From the NCBI RefSeq assembly GCF_041146795.1, contig NC_135175.1, positions 24,569,075-24,633,074 of the forward strand: DNA of 64,000 bases, written 5' to 3'. The translations under genes and the position numbers were made by a program. How positions within the stretch are numbered: the stretch's first letter is position 1; the number at the start of each line of letters is the position of its first letter. The notes beneath the pieces were generated by a model. The model worked only from the letters and a program-made list of their open reading frames with translations. It had not been told where the DNA came from and did not search any database. Below are positions 11,684-24,700 of this stretch, one piece after another. The DNA is from Maylandia zebra. Lineage: Eukaryota > Chordata > Actinopteri > Cichliformes > Cichlidae.

Positions 11684-12166
11684 TTGTAAAGTAAAAGGCT
11701 GATAATTTAGCCAGTCAGTGTGAGATTACCGCAGAGTGCGTGGGAAAAAGCATAGTGTGTGGTTAGTTGGGAGCACGTGAGCCTGCAGTGGATGCAGGTG
11801 AGGTGGGATAGCCGGGTAATCCCGGACAGAAGCCCTGCAGTGATGATGCACGGCCTGGTATGTTAAGCTCCAGCTCTGCTTTTGCTTTCAGCATTTCTTG
11901 CAACACACCATTGAAATAACTTATTTTAACACCACGAGTCAAAATAAACGTGACAACAAAAATTATAATTACATAACTACGATATCTAGCATGCACACGA
12001 TCACACGCTAAAATGTTTTGCTGCACATAAATTTTAAGTTACAGCAAATATTTTAAATTCATGAAGACACAAAGGTTACTTGAATGTTTTGATTATAGTG
12101 TAATTTTTAATATACAGATAATGTGCTGATTTTTAAAATAGATTTTTTTATGCATGCTAAACAAAC

Positions 12167-12213
12167 AATAATATAATATAATATAATATAATATAATATA
12201 ATATAATATAATA
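12167..12213. repeat. (ATAAT)n pentanucleotide microsatellite
   Basis: About nine near-perfect copies of a five-base AT-only unit in an AT-rich neighbourhood. Confidence 0.9.
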
Positions 12214-12394
12214 AATAATATATTCATAAAAATACATTATTTTAAAATCTTTAAAACACAAGGACCAGAACCTGGACATCTCAGCCTACCTGCCCACCCC
12301 ATATTTTAAAAAGAAAAAAATAGACTCTGAAAATAAAAATTAAAAAAAGGCAGCATGATGTTAGACAAATGGCTTTAGTGAGTCTGCATATGTG

Positions 12395-13400
12395 CCCCCC
12401 TCCTGATTTCTTTGTTATTTGCATACTTGTCCATATTTTATGTTTCAGATCATCAAGCAAATTTTAACCAAATATAACAAGCGAAAATACAAAATTCAGT
12501 TATTAATGGAGAAAAACGCTATCTATAGCTACCTGATCTTATGTGAAAAAGTAAAATCCCAATCATGAATCAAGAAATCACTTAAGTAGACCCTGTCTGA
12601 CAAAGTGAAGCAGGCTAAAAGATTCAAAAACCAACACATCGTGGCACATCACCGACTCATCCAGGAGGTCCCAAAAGACCTCAGAGCAACATCTAAAGAC
12701 CTGCAGGCCTCTCTTGCTTCAGTTAAGGTCAGAGTTCATGATTCGACAATCAGAAAGAGACTGGGGGGAAATGGCATGACTCATCTCACATTTACCAGAA
12801 AACATCTGGATGATCCGCAAGACTTTTAGGAAAATATTCTGTGACCTGATGAGACAAAAACACATTTTTTTTGGAAGGTTTGAGTCCCGTTACATCTGGT
12901 GTAAAACTAACAGAGCATTTCATAAAAAGAACATCAAGCCAACAGTCAGACATAGTGGTGGTAAGGTAATGGTCTGGGACTGCTTTGCTGCTTCATGAAT
13001 TCTGCTTATTCCCAGAAAATGCTGAAGAAGAAGTTCAGGACTCGAAGCTCAAGCACACTTTGGTTATGAACATACCAGCAAGTCCACTTCTCAATCATAC
13101 ACACGCACACACAAAAAATGTAATAAAAAAAAAAAGGTTTCAGTGTGGCCCAGTCAAAGTCTGGACTTAAATCAGATTGGGATGCTTTGGTACAACCTTA
13201 AACAGGCTGTTCATGCTGGAAAACCCTCCAGTGTGGCTGAATTACACGCAAAATTCCCCCACAGTGAAGTGAAAAACAGGGCCAGATAAATTTGGGAATC
13301 ATTTTCTTCCTTTAATAAATAAAATCACCATTTAAAAACGGCATTTTGTATTTAATTATTTATTCAGTTAGCTGGTCAGTTTGACTGTCTGAAAGGCATG
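12395..13400 (+). mobile_element. Tc1-like transposon remnant with long terminal inverted repeats (lineage A)
   Basis: Fragments of a Tc1 transposase follow in order on the + strand: RLIQEVPKDLRATSKDLQ and VHDSTIRKRL near 12.65 kb, HLDDPQDF then FFGRFESRYIW near 12.8-12.9 kb, PTVRHSGGKVMVWDCFAAS near 12.95 kb, and SLDLNQIGMLWYNLKQAVHA near 13.17 kb. They correspond to the DNA-binding region, the DDE core and the C-terminus, but stop codons and frameshifts break the frame. Part of the core is deleted after CFAAS. DNA at 12.40-12.56 kb looks like the inverted counterpart of 13.30-13.40 kb, as expected for a Tc1 lineage with terminal repeats of roughly 200 bp. The copy is dead. Confidence 0.85.
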
Positions 13401-15712
13401 ATGAGGACATCTGATAAAATCTTCACATTGTATTGTGTTACATTAAATGCAATGTTGTCTGTTTCCTGTGTTCTGAAAGTATAGATTTAACGACTTGCAC
13501 AATAAAATTATTCTGCATTAAATATAAAACATTTTAATTTCTGATCATACTAGAGTCAGTAATTATTTGAGAAGTCTTACCTGATTAATCATTATTCATC
13601 TTTTTTGTTACAGAGGTCTTATCGAGTGATCATAATTAGCTTTTTATAGCAACTCAGAAACATGCAGCGATGTACGTGTGTGTGTTTGTGTGCACACATG
13701 TCCAGGCTGCTTCTATTTACTACCTCATGACATACTGTGCTGGCCGCACCATGTTTTGTACAGCTAAAAGGAGGAATTAATAGGGATCCCTGACTGCATA
13801 CATGGCATCACACTCTTTATTTAGTGCTACAAACAGCTCGGGCCATCTGGATGTGCTGGTCTGAGCAAATAGTTGATGGAAATGTGGAGCAAAGCCTTTT
13901 GAATATTGCATAATTTCTATATCTGACATCACCATTTCCTGGTTTTGTCCTGTTTCCTTGAGCATTGGGAAGATTGTAAAAATCAGATGGGGGGCTGCGG
14001 CTGTAAACATATGGAAAAGCAGAGGATTGTTGTATAGTGTATTGTTTCAAGTTTCAAACTGCAGTGATAATCATTTAGAGTTTCCTCTGGCAACTGTTAT
14101 CTGCCTATTTGTTGTGTGAAAATGTCTGCTGCACGTTCAGATAAAAAAGACCACTGATCATTAAAAAGAAAATCTGTTAGCTCAGATTTATGTGTTTAGA
14201 TTGACTAAACTCCACAATAAGACAGAGCATTTTAAACTAGCCTGACTGTCAGAGAGGACGAACCGATGGCACGCCTTGTTCTTTTGGAAATTCTGACTAT
14301 GAGAACAAGCCTGTAATTTCTTTCAGTTCACCATTCAGCAGCTGAAATGAAAAGAGAAGTTGAGTTTCACGCTCAAGCAGAAGTACAGTGTGTGATTTAA
14401 ATATGAGTTAACCAAATTCTGCTCAACAGCTGCTTATTTACAAGTATTCAGGGTGAAAGGACCCACAACAACCACAACATAGAAAAGGGAAACTGTCAAT
14501 AGCAATGCAGAACAACCCAACTGTATAGAGGAAGATGGGCCTACTTAAGTTGCTTAGATTTAAAGATATACAGATGAAATAATGTTTCCAATTAGCACCC
14601 AATTTACTGCTTTCATACAAGAGCTTAAGAGAGAAAAACCTCATACAAATACAAATATTAAAATAATCCCCAAGTGAAGGCAAGAGCTGATTTCAAGAAA
14701 CAATGAGTGCATGAAAAAGTATTTTGGGTCATTTTTCTCTCACACGCACACAATAGACACGATCTCGGCTGAAATTGATTGAGGCGGTAACCTGTTTGTG
14801 AACCCTGAACATCAGGAGCACTGATCTTTAACAGTCCACAGAGACAAGTCAAACAGTGGGCGACTTGGATTCACCACATCCTTTTGTTGTCAGGTTCAGA
14901 GAAAGTCAAGGCCAACTCAATAAGTCTTTATCTTGGCTTTGGTGTGTGTGTGTGGGTTAAAGTGTGTGTAAGTCATGCATAAAAGAGTAGAAATAATGAC
15001 TACGTGCACATTCCTGTGTATATGCCCGCTGGTAATAATGTGCATAAGTGCACGTGTGTCTATTGTAGGCGTGCAGTACATGTGCCGCTCGCAGCGTCTG
15101 GAAACTCCATTTGAGTGGCGGTCAGGATGCCAGTGTCTCAAACAGGGAGGCCGCCTGTCTCGCCCTCTCCACTCAGCCCTGCCGCTCAGTGACTGACCCT
15201 TAATCAGAGGAAGGTTGTCCGATGCGAGCACAGACGGATAAATCACTCCTCACCCTGGGCTGCTATCTGGGTCGTGTGTAGCCAGGGTGTCCCGTCAGCG
15301 GACTGGCCCTCAGCCCGGGCCCTCCAAAGCTAATAGCCATGCGGCACTGAGCCCTTTGGTGAGGAGGACCCTGCCTGCCACTGTCCTCCGGGGAATAATA
15401 GTCCACATTCTGTGCATATCAGTGTTTATATTTCTGTTGAAAGGCTTGGATGCTGATATAGTGTAGCCTCACAATCTGGGGACACTGCAAAGACACTGTC
15501 CACTGAACATTTTCTTATCCGCCATTGTATATTGTCTTTATTTCCTTATTTAATACTTTTTCCCTTCACACTGGCTCCCTCTTTGTAATACTGGAAAGAA
15601 ACTTTGTTTATATAGTTATATTTACACTCTGCTGCTCAGATGAAAGATAAAGTCTGAGCTATTTATGTGCTGAACCAGTGTACGTAAATTTCCCCATTCA
15701 AGTAATGTGCAC
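13401..15712. other. Gene-free DNA with a GC-rich block at 15.0-15.4 kb
   Basis: No gene is supported. 13.4-14.9 kb is unremarkable AT-rich sequence. About 15040-15400 is clearly GC-richer and repeat-free, and contains no long clean open frame with family similarity; it may be a regulatory element. 15.4-15.7 kb is again plain. Confidence 0.4.
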
Positions 15713-16550
15713 CCACTGGACACTTCATTAGGTACAACTGTTTCATTTATGGAAATAGTCCAATAGATTAATCAGCTGATCACATGGCAGCAACTCAGTG
15801 TATTTAGGCATTTAGACATGCTTAAGACGAACTTCTGAAGTTCAAACTGAGCATCAGAATAGGGAAGAAAGATAATTTAGGTGATTTTGAATGTGAAATG
15901 GTTGTTGGTGCCAGACAGGCTGGTCTGAGTATCAGCCGAGATGTACCGGGATTTTCTCGCACCACCAGCTTCACGGTTTACAGAGAATGGGTTGAAAACC
16001 CAAAAATATCCAGTGAGCGGCAGTTCTCTGGATGAAAATGCCTTGTTGATGTCAGATTAGAGGCGAATGGTTAGACTGCTTTGAGCTCACAGGGAGGCAA
16101 CAGTAACTCAGATAGCCACTTGTTACAACCAAGCATGCAGAAGGGCATCTTTGGACATGGAGCACATCAAACCTTGAAGCAGCAGAAGACCTCATCACTC
16201 CTGTCAGCTAATAACAGGAAACATTTTCTGGTCTGATCTATCTCAGTTTCTACTGCATCATGTGGATGGTCCGAATTGGGTGTAAACAGCAGGATACATC
16301 CTGCCTTTTGTCAGTGGTTTAGGCTGGTGGTGGTGATACAATGGTATGGGAGATATTTCTTGGCACACTTTGGGGTCCTTAATGCCAGCCAAGCATCATT
16401 TAAATGCCAAAGCCTACCTGAACACTGTTGCTGATCGTGTCCGTCCCTTTATCTCAACAGTGCGCCCATCCTCTGATGGGTGCTTCCAGGTTTCTTGAAC
16501 ATGACAGTGAGTTCACTGCAAAGATGTACCTAATATAGTGTCCAGTGAGC
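15713..16550 (+). mobile_element. Tc1-like transposon remnant (lineage B, copy 1)
   Basis: Left end CACTGGACACTTCATTAGG and right end CCTAATATAGTGTCCAGTG are inverted repeats, next to a TA-rich target. Inside, the + strand keeps recognisable pieces of the widespread fish element whose ends read 'CACTTTATTAGGTAC': GVRQAGLSIS-like and REW-ENPKISSERQF-like coding fragments, then GGGD(T)MVWEIFLGTL near 16.34 kb. Much of the catalytic region is deleted and the frame is broken. A second copy of the lineage is at 31.4-32.0 kb. Confidence 0.85.
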
Positions 16551-19500
16551 TATAAGGCTAATGCTAATCCAAAGAGCTAATCCCCTAGTTTAACAGTTAA
16601 CAAGATAGGCTGTTGCATAGCACCAGTACACGCCCATATCAGCCTTATTAACTGTTATTGGCCTTTTGAATAATAAGATGAGGTTTACATGAGAGATAGA
16701 GATGCTTTGCATTAAGTCAGTTTTCCACTGGTCATGATTTCAAACCACACTGATGAAAAACTGGAAGATATAACAAGACAAAGATTTCTGCTTTCTTGTC
16801 ACAATAAAAGGAAAGTAGAATTATGATGAACTGTAATATAAAAATGCACATTTTCAGTTAATAGAAACAACCTGTGCTTTTGATTTCTTACAGAAAAGCA
16901 GTATGTTAAAAAAAATGCGTAGTTACCGCTAAATAGGATTTTTGTTTGTTTTTATAATTAAAGGTGATGCTGTTGAAAGGAAAGAAAAAGATTCCAGCCA
17001 TGAAATTATCGTGCACACCCTGCAAGCTTTTTACTGTAATTACCAAGAATGTTGGTGAGTTTGAGTACAACCTAATTGAATAATGGTGATATCAGTGAAC
17101 GAGGGGGGTGCGGAGTGATTTACCGCACCGAAGAGTGTGCTTATCTCTCCCTCTGTCCTATGCAGGAAACACTGGGATGTCACCAGGCAGATTAAAAGCT
17201 TGGCACAGCTGATAGGGAGTGCTCAAAATGGACGGGGTGGGGACCTCTGACTGCTGTGCGAGGGGTTTCGGAGGGGTCGGGACGGGCGGTGGTGTGACCT
17301 TACGAGTCCTGTTTGGCACGGATTCATTCAAAATCTGGGAATTCCACTGGAAGTTGGGAGGGGGAAAATAGATATAACATCATGCGGCTTGAATGGAATT
17401 TTGAATAGTAAGCACATTTTTCTGTAAACGTCTGCCAAGCCACATTTTTTTAGTTAAACCAATCGACGCCAAGAGGAGGAAAATGGAATTCATCAACTTT
17501 GTCACACATGTTTAAAACTTCTGTAGGAATAGCGCGCCCGCATGGATGCAAGAAAAGTTAAAAGAGGTCATAGTTGCGGGTTCGGTTGCACGACTTTAAT
17601 TTGGAGCGAATGTTTCTGGTTAGAGTGCAGCTGTATCATTGTTAATTGAATTTCTGACAGCTGCAGTGCCGGCAGGAGTTCCACAACTTACAAAGGCTAA
17701 ACAGAGAGCATCGCATTTTATTTTAAGTCATAACACAAAGCCCAAATGTGGCTCAACATCAGAGGAAAACTATTATTATTTTCTGTGTAGCAGGGCCTGA
17801 TGGAGGCTGGCAGAGGCTCTTGAATTGAGGCAATATAGGCAGACTGAAGAGAGGTGTTTGATGGAAACACGGGGAGACAGATCTGGAGGAACAGCTGCAC
17901 GAGAGACGCTGGGCCAAATATAGAAAGGGGACAAGGGCCAAAACATATCCCACATTTTTTCCCATTAACAGCATAGGTTTGAATCTAACTTGGCGCCAAT
18001 TAGTTGCAGTATAGGCGCACGGGCTTTAAATATAGAGCATGGCAAAGGGTGGCAATACACCCGGAACGCAGAGACAGATGTCTTCGTCATGGCAGCCTGT
18101 GATTTCACGTGAAGGAAAAACAACAGTATTCATGTCACCAGCTGGTTTGTTCTGACTGTGACGTGGAAGGTTATGTGACAAATGGAGCTTCAGAGAACTG
18201 TTGCTATTACCTGCCGCGCTCCGTTAAGTGCAGAGCTTCGGCTCAAGACTATTTTCAGTCCGATTCGTGCGTGTTTGGCGGGATCCGCACTGCTCTATCA
18301 GTGTAACCAGACTGTTTTTAACCCTCGCTCTCCGTTTCAGCCTATGCTTGTCTCTTATCTCTCTGCAGTGAAGGGCTGGAATGAGGGGCATGCAGGCTTC
18401 GGGCCTACCTGTTTACGCTGAGGGCTTCCTCCATTGTTCGCCCCCTGCTTCCTTTGAAGGATTTTTCACATTTTTGTGCTCGTTGTTGTTTTGGGAACAG
18501 GTCATGGGCTGAGATCATGGGAGCCTCCTGTGGCATTCCTGAATCCCTGTCTGGTCGGGGCTCGGCAGGAATTCTTTCCTACAGCACATATCGTGTGTTT
18601 CGTACACACCTGAGATATTTTTACAGCAGTAAAGTAAACAGTGCGACAGAGTGTCATCACTTTATCCTTTTGTACTAAGCTGAAACCCGATAACTTTTGT
18701 GTATTCCTTTGATTCCTTCACTTCAGCCCCAGGTTTACTGTGGAATTAAGTCATCCTTGCACACTAATCCCTTTCACTACAGAAATAGATTCAGTTCAGC
18801 CCATTTTTGGTAACTGTTATGCAACTCGTGATCGTTCATGGTTAAGGATATTCGTGACTGGCTAATGCCTGCAGTAATACCTTTTAACCTGATCTACAAC
18901 TGGAGTCCATTACCCTTCTAAACCTAATTGTATTTCTGGAACAAACACTATTTTTGTTTAGTAAAGTCCTAAAAGTCTGCGAGTGTTTGTCATTGTACTT
19001 TTATGTGTCATGTAGTGCATTTGTTCTGCTCAGAAAGGCTCAAAACAAAGACAAAACTAACCTCTATTATAAATTATAAAGCAGTCATGAGATTTCTCAA
19101 GGAAAAAAGGTGCATGTTTACCCATTTCATTAAAAACAAGTGATCGTCTCTGTGGGTCCTGAGAATGGAGAGTCCCTTAATCCTTATTACTTAAAGAGGT
19201 CTTCAATGAGATTACAACCCTGCACAAATATTGTGGACATCAGTGGACCATCTGTTGCCACTTGTGAAGAAAACCAAACATTTTAACCTGTCTAACCTCA
19301 TAATTCAACTTCAAATATGAGTACAAACACTCTGAATGTTGAAATGGTGGTGGGGAAAACCAAAGTTTTTCAGATTTTCTTCAGCCGCTTGCAAAATTTT
19401 CCCAGGTGAAGACGCACATGCATGACGTGTAATTACATTTCAACTTAAAACACATAGTTAATAAACCTGAGATCTTTCTGACTACTTCTTTAACCTGTTG

Positions 19501-20789
19501 TGACACCCTCACGTTTCTCTGTGACACACCTTTCTGGAGAGGATTTTCGAGCGCTGCACCTGCACCTGCAGCGCAGATTAACTCTGAGCAAAGATTAAGC
19601 AAATTAACTATGATGGAGTCTCCCGAAATACACTGTTACTGTGCAGTCAGTTGAACAGCAGTTGAACAGCAGTCACAATGTAGAGCACGGAATAACATTT
19701 CATGGATCCTCTTAAAAACATTTGGGACTTTTGTGATGCCAAAGAAGGTGAGTTCCCACTGAAATCATACAATTGTTTATTTGTTTTTACTTACTGAGCT
19801 ATTGTTTAACCTATTTACTTACTCAGGTGTAGTGTGTTTATACTTGTAGTGTTTGTAACACCATAAAAATCCTAACAGATTATGTACCGATAGCATATAT
19901 ATACTTTGTCCATTCTGAAAATGCTTTTTTAAAAATCTATTTATAGTCTGCTCCAACTAACTTTACTATCAATAATAAATTAAATAGCTTAAATGGCACC
20001 GTAAATTTTTTAAAAAGGAAACTTAAACATTACATGTAACTGTGGCATGTTTACGTATATGCTCAAAGTAAAACTGGTAAGAGGGAATTTATTGTGAAAT
20101 ATTTCTGTCACTTATGCGCCGCTAAGCCAGGTAATCAGAAGCAGACGCCACGCAACTGGCTGGTTTCCCAAAAGTTAGATCATGTTACCTGATGGCAGCA
20201 GTTGAGCAAAGTAAACAACATATGCTCAGAAGACGTCATTCAGCTGTTTGCCTCGAACATGGTGTTAAGTTGTTTGTGTCGTTGCAAAAATCCCACGAGG
20301 TACAGTCATCTTTAATACAAATTCATGAAGCAGCTTTATAAAATACACCCTGAATGCAGGATAGCTGTATTTAAGATTCAGAGAAGAAAAAGGTCAAGTA
20401 GGTGTTCGCAAAGTACGAGAAAACCTGTCTAAATGGACAAAAAGCATTTGATTGTCAACGAACAATAGCTCCCAAAATTAGAGGAAGAATAATTATTAAT
20501 ATACTTAAATGTTAATTTAATGTACATCTGATATAAATAACTGGAAATGGTTAATTCAATGAAAAGAAAAAAAGACATATGAAGTTGATTCACAAAGAAG
20601 ACCGAGTGTTGTTTGTTTGCGCGAAGATGCTTTTGACACATCAGCAGGAAACTACAGTGGGGCCTCACTCCCAGTGTCTCACATTTAGATGTGTGTTCAG
20701 GACGTATTGGAGTCATGGGTACTTAATGGTGTCATTTTTTAATGTGCAGGGTTAACTTTGTAATTGATTGTATATTAACTCTGACTGCA
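16551..20789. other. Gene-free DNA between lineage-B transposon and rp1, with a repeat-poor block
   Basis: About 16.98-18.68 kb is free of recognised repeats, GC-richer than its flanks and rich in homeodomain-type and GATA-type cores (for example CCTAATTGAATAATGG near 17.07 kb and GCGCCAATTAGTTGC near 17.99 kb). This makes it the best enhancer candidate in the interval. 18.7-20.8 kb is AT-rich with nothing recognisable. No coding gene is supported. Confidence 0.4.
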
Positions 20790-21235
20790 AACAGTCACAC
20801 AGGCCTAGAGACCAGTTGGAGACCATCTGGTAACCTCCGGTCAGGAGGAGAAAATGTGTATTCACCAAATGGTTGTGAGTTGTAGACAGAGTTCATGGCA
20901 GTAAGTGGGAAATCAATTCAGGAAACCCTTTTTTCACATAGGCTTAGAGAACACTCGGTGTCCCTCCAGTAATCACTGGCTACGAGGGAAAACCAGTTGG
21001 CAAGTGGTTGCTGGGTGTCATGAAACTGGTTGCAAAGAGTTATAATCTGATTAGCTCAGAGACTAAGAGCGTTTGCAGACAAGTCAGTGTCTTCCATTCA
21101 AACTGCCAGCAACTGGGACAATTTTTCACCAACCACTCACTAAATACATATTTTTGTCTAGCACCGTAGATTGTCAGGGGGTCAATGTGGGTCTTGAGGT
21201 CTGTGTGACTGAGGTCTAACTTAACCAAGTAGTTC
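20790..21235. repeat. Candidate DNA-transposon-like repeat (family with ACACAGGCCTAGAGAC end)
   Basis: Begins near CAGTCACACAGGCCTAGAGACC and ends near GGTCTGTGTGACTGAGG, so the two ends share an inverted CAGTCACACA. The same left-end wording (CACACAGGCCTAGAGAC) reappears at about 34.81 kb inside an esco1 intron, with internal phrases such as GGCAAGTGGTTG or GGCGAGTTGTTG in both. It is probably a non-autonomous DNA transposon; no target-site duplication was confirmed. Confidence 0.45.
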
Positions 21236-21786
21236 TGGTCCCAAAACCTAAAGAAACAGCAAGCACAAAAAAAAGAAACCAACAAAACAAGTGAAAATTA
21301 ATTAAATGCAAAAACAAAGACCAGCATCCTGTTGGCTGGCAGTTATATCCCCGCAGCCAATCCTGCTTTCATATATCGACATTGTTGCTGTATGACTATG
21401 GCAAGTGTGTCACAGCACCAGCAAAATGAATACCTTATGTCTATCTCAGAAACAGCAGCAGTGCAGTGTTTGACACCACAGAAACCACTTTAAAGAGTCC
21501 AATGGATGTTCAACATACATGGACTTTATATAGAAACTCTGAGCGGGGAGAGCCAAGGGAAGAATTCCAGTCACACTCTGCCAACATCAAAATCTAAGGT
21601 GTTTCATATTTTCATATTTCATGTGTAGTAAATTTGGGCTGCTTCTGAGCAATAACTCAACACTAGAGGAGCTTTTTGTACCAAAAGGCAACAATCAAAA
21701 CCAGTCAAACACAACAGTAAAGGAAAATCCGTTGTTCTTGCTGAACTTCTGTTCCTCTCTTTCTCTCCTCTCACAGCCAATCAGCG

Positions 21787-24700
21787 ATGATGAATGAGGC
21801 AGGACTTCGGAACGCCCTCCCTGACCAGTCATCGGGGAGTGGGCAAACTTTTGCCACCTCACGCCACCCAAGCGTCATTGACCCTGTCTTATCAAAGAGG
21901 GTCTGTTTCTACAAGAGCGGAGATCCTCAGTTCAATGGTTTGCGCCTTGTCATCAACAACCGCACCTTTAAGACCTTTGATGCACTCTTGGACAGTCTCT
22001 CCAAGAAGGTGCCCCTGCCGTTTGGGGTGAGGAACATCACCACTCCTCGGGGGATTCATGCAGTCAAATCTTTGGATGAACTTAAGGATGGGAAATCCTA
22101 CATTTGCTCCGATAGCCGTAAGGTAAAGCCCATCAATCTGGCACTGGCCAGGAAGAAGCTGCCACCCTGGTACCACGCCAGACCGGTTAGCTCTCACCGT
22201 CGGACTATTCAGCAGGGTCGGTTTTTCCCAGGCCAGAGCATCCACAAACAGGAGCCAGTGCTTATTCGCACACCCAAGAGCCTACTGGTTTTCCGCAATG
22301 GGGACCCCTCTGTAAAACACACTGTGGTGCTTCACAAGAAGACTTCTCCAAGTTACGAGGCTATCCTGGAATATATCTCAGAGCTCATGCAGTTCCATGT
22401 GGTGAAATTACACACTCCTGATGGCAGACGTGTGAGTGTTCTCCTCTGTCAGTGCAACACATAGAAAAAGGATTTAAGAATTAATGAATATTCACAAAAC
22501 ATTTCCTCTAATTGGAAACAAATTAGTATCATTGTTGAATAGATTACACTTCCCATAAGAGACTGATTTAACCTTGGCATAAAATACCTGTCGCATGAGG
22601 AGAGAAAGTGTTAAGCTTCTTTGGCCACTCACCCTAATACCCAGAAAGGCCTTCTGGGATACTGCACTGTAAGGCTTTAGGTCAAGGAGCTAATACAATC
22701 AGAACCTGAGGGTGATTCACAAATAATAATTAGAAAATAATACTTTTTTCTAGTTATGCATGCAATTTGTGTTATTAAAATCAAGATTATTTGAAAGGAC
22801 TAACTTCTTTATCTCTTGTCTGCTGCAGGTTGACGGTGTTCCAGGCTTGATATTGTGCTCTGGAACTGTGGTAGCTGTGGGCAGGGAGCCATTCAGGCCT
22901 GCAAACTACAGTGCACAGAAATCTCCATCTCCAACATGGCGGCGTACCAAGCAAATGAGTCTCAAGAGGCAAAAGGCTTTGAATCGTAAGTTTATATTCC
23001 AATAAACATTTTTTAATTAATTTTTTAAAGGTTTTTAAGACTAAATTATCGTATTTACATGAGGAGAATACATTGCAGGCACGATTCGAAGAGTAGCATC
23101 AGTTCAGCAGACCTCTTTTCATATGACATAATCAGTGCGTCTGGAGTAATCTACCTGGCCTCATGGGATAAAGTTTGGAGAAGTGCTGAGGCAACGCTAT
23201 GTACATAATACTGTAGATGACCTACATACACAGTCACTGGGTTGGCTGGCTAGTCTGCTTGATGAGCAGCACTCATATCATCTTTCTAATTTTCCTTTTG
23301 CTCTTTCTCTTCTCCCTTCATGCTTCTCGGGTGTCCTCTCGTCTTCAATCCTTGGATATTTCGACTCTTTTTTTTTTTTGCCTGACTCCTTGAAAAGGTA
23401 AAAAGAAGTCAAGGAATTTTTCCTCGTCATCTGAGAGGTACATCGTTCATCAGATCCACAACACCATCGCAGAGAGTTCCTGTGATATACGCAGCAACCC
23501 CACAAACTCTGTTGAGTTGGAGTCAAATCGCATCCTGGAGTCTGTAGCAGAGACAGATGGCAATGAAGCTGAAGGGCAGGACTACATGCTGCCCAGCGAC
23601 GACAATATTGAGAAGTCCTTCCAGGTGAATCAGGACGGCAGCATGACGGTGGAGATGAAGGTGAGGTTGACAATTAAGGAAGAGGAAGCCATCCACTGGA
23701 CCACCACCCTGACACGCTCAAGCGTGACCAGCCAGCATAATGCGAGCTCTTTACCGGAGACTGAGGCAGAGCTGGACATCTGCTCGCCTAAATCAAACTC
23801 ACTGGATTTACAGAGTCTTGCTGCCACTGTCGACACCAAGTGGAACAAGGACAAAACTCAAGACAACAATGACGATGATCCACCATCGCTCGGTAATGGA
23901 GCTTTAAGTGAGAGCGGTAAGGAAGAGGAGATCGTCAAAAACCACTCAGATGCATTGTCCTCTGGGAGAGCTCCAACACCAGGATACAAGAAAATTAGCA
24001 AAAAGCAAGCCTCTGTGGAGAGTATCATATCAGTTACAGAAGATGGGATTCAGCAAGGAACTATTGGCTCTTATTCCTACAGTGAGCAGACAGGAAATGG
24101 AACAATGACAGAGCAGTATTGCATGGCCAAGCAGAGCAGCACTAGACCGGTGCCCAAACCAAGAAGACTCAGCTCTGTTGATGTCAACAGTAAAAATGTT
24201 TCTGGATTTAAATCTGCAGAAATGAGTGAGATCGTGCAGAGTGAATCCAGCGGAGAGGAGGTGACTGAGACAGTCATGCACATATATGAACAGCAAACAT
24301 GCCAGGACAATTTCCTTGCAAATGTTTGTGCACACACTACTACGACTGTTGGAAGGCCACCTACTTCAGAAACAGGGCAGATGTCATCGAATAATAAATT
24401 TGAATCAGAACTCTGCAGACCGTCAACTGCATCCGAGTCCATTAGTATCTGGAAGAGTGAAAGTATGTCAGTAAAGTTGCAGCACAATGGTGGAGGAAAA
24501 AATAGACAGCAGCAGTTCCAAAATCCCAGAAAAATCCAAACAAAGACCCATCAAAAAGGCGCCAGCATGGATAAGAGGGCATCCTCAAAGCCCAAGGTGG
24601 TTCGGAGGCTCGCAACACCACGAAAAAGACTAAAACAGAATACTGCAGAGGCAACGGAAGCACATAAAAAAGTAAAAGCTTTCTCCAGTGCCGGATACAT

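Noticed and set aside
12605..13170. Three adjacent small open frames as host genes
   Set aside because: Their translations are consecutive pieces of a Tc1 transposase broken by stops and frameshifts.
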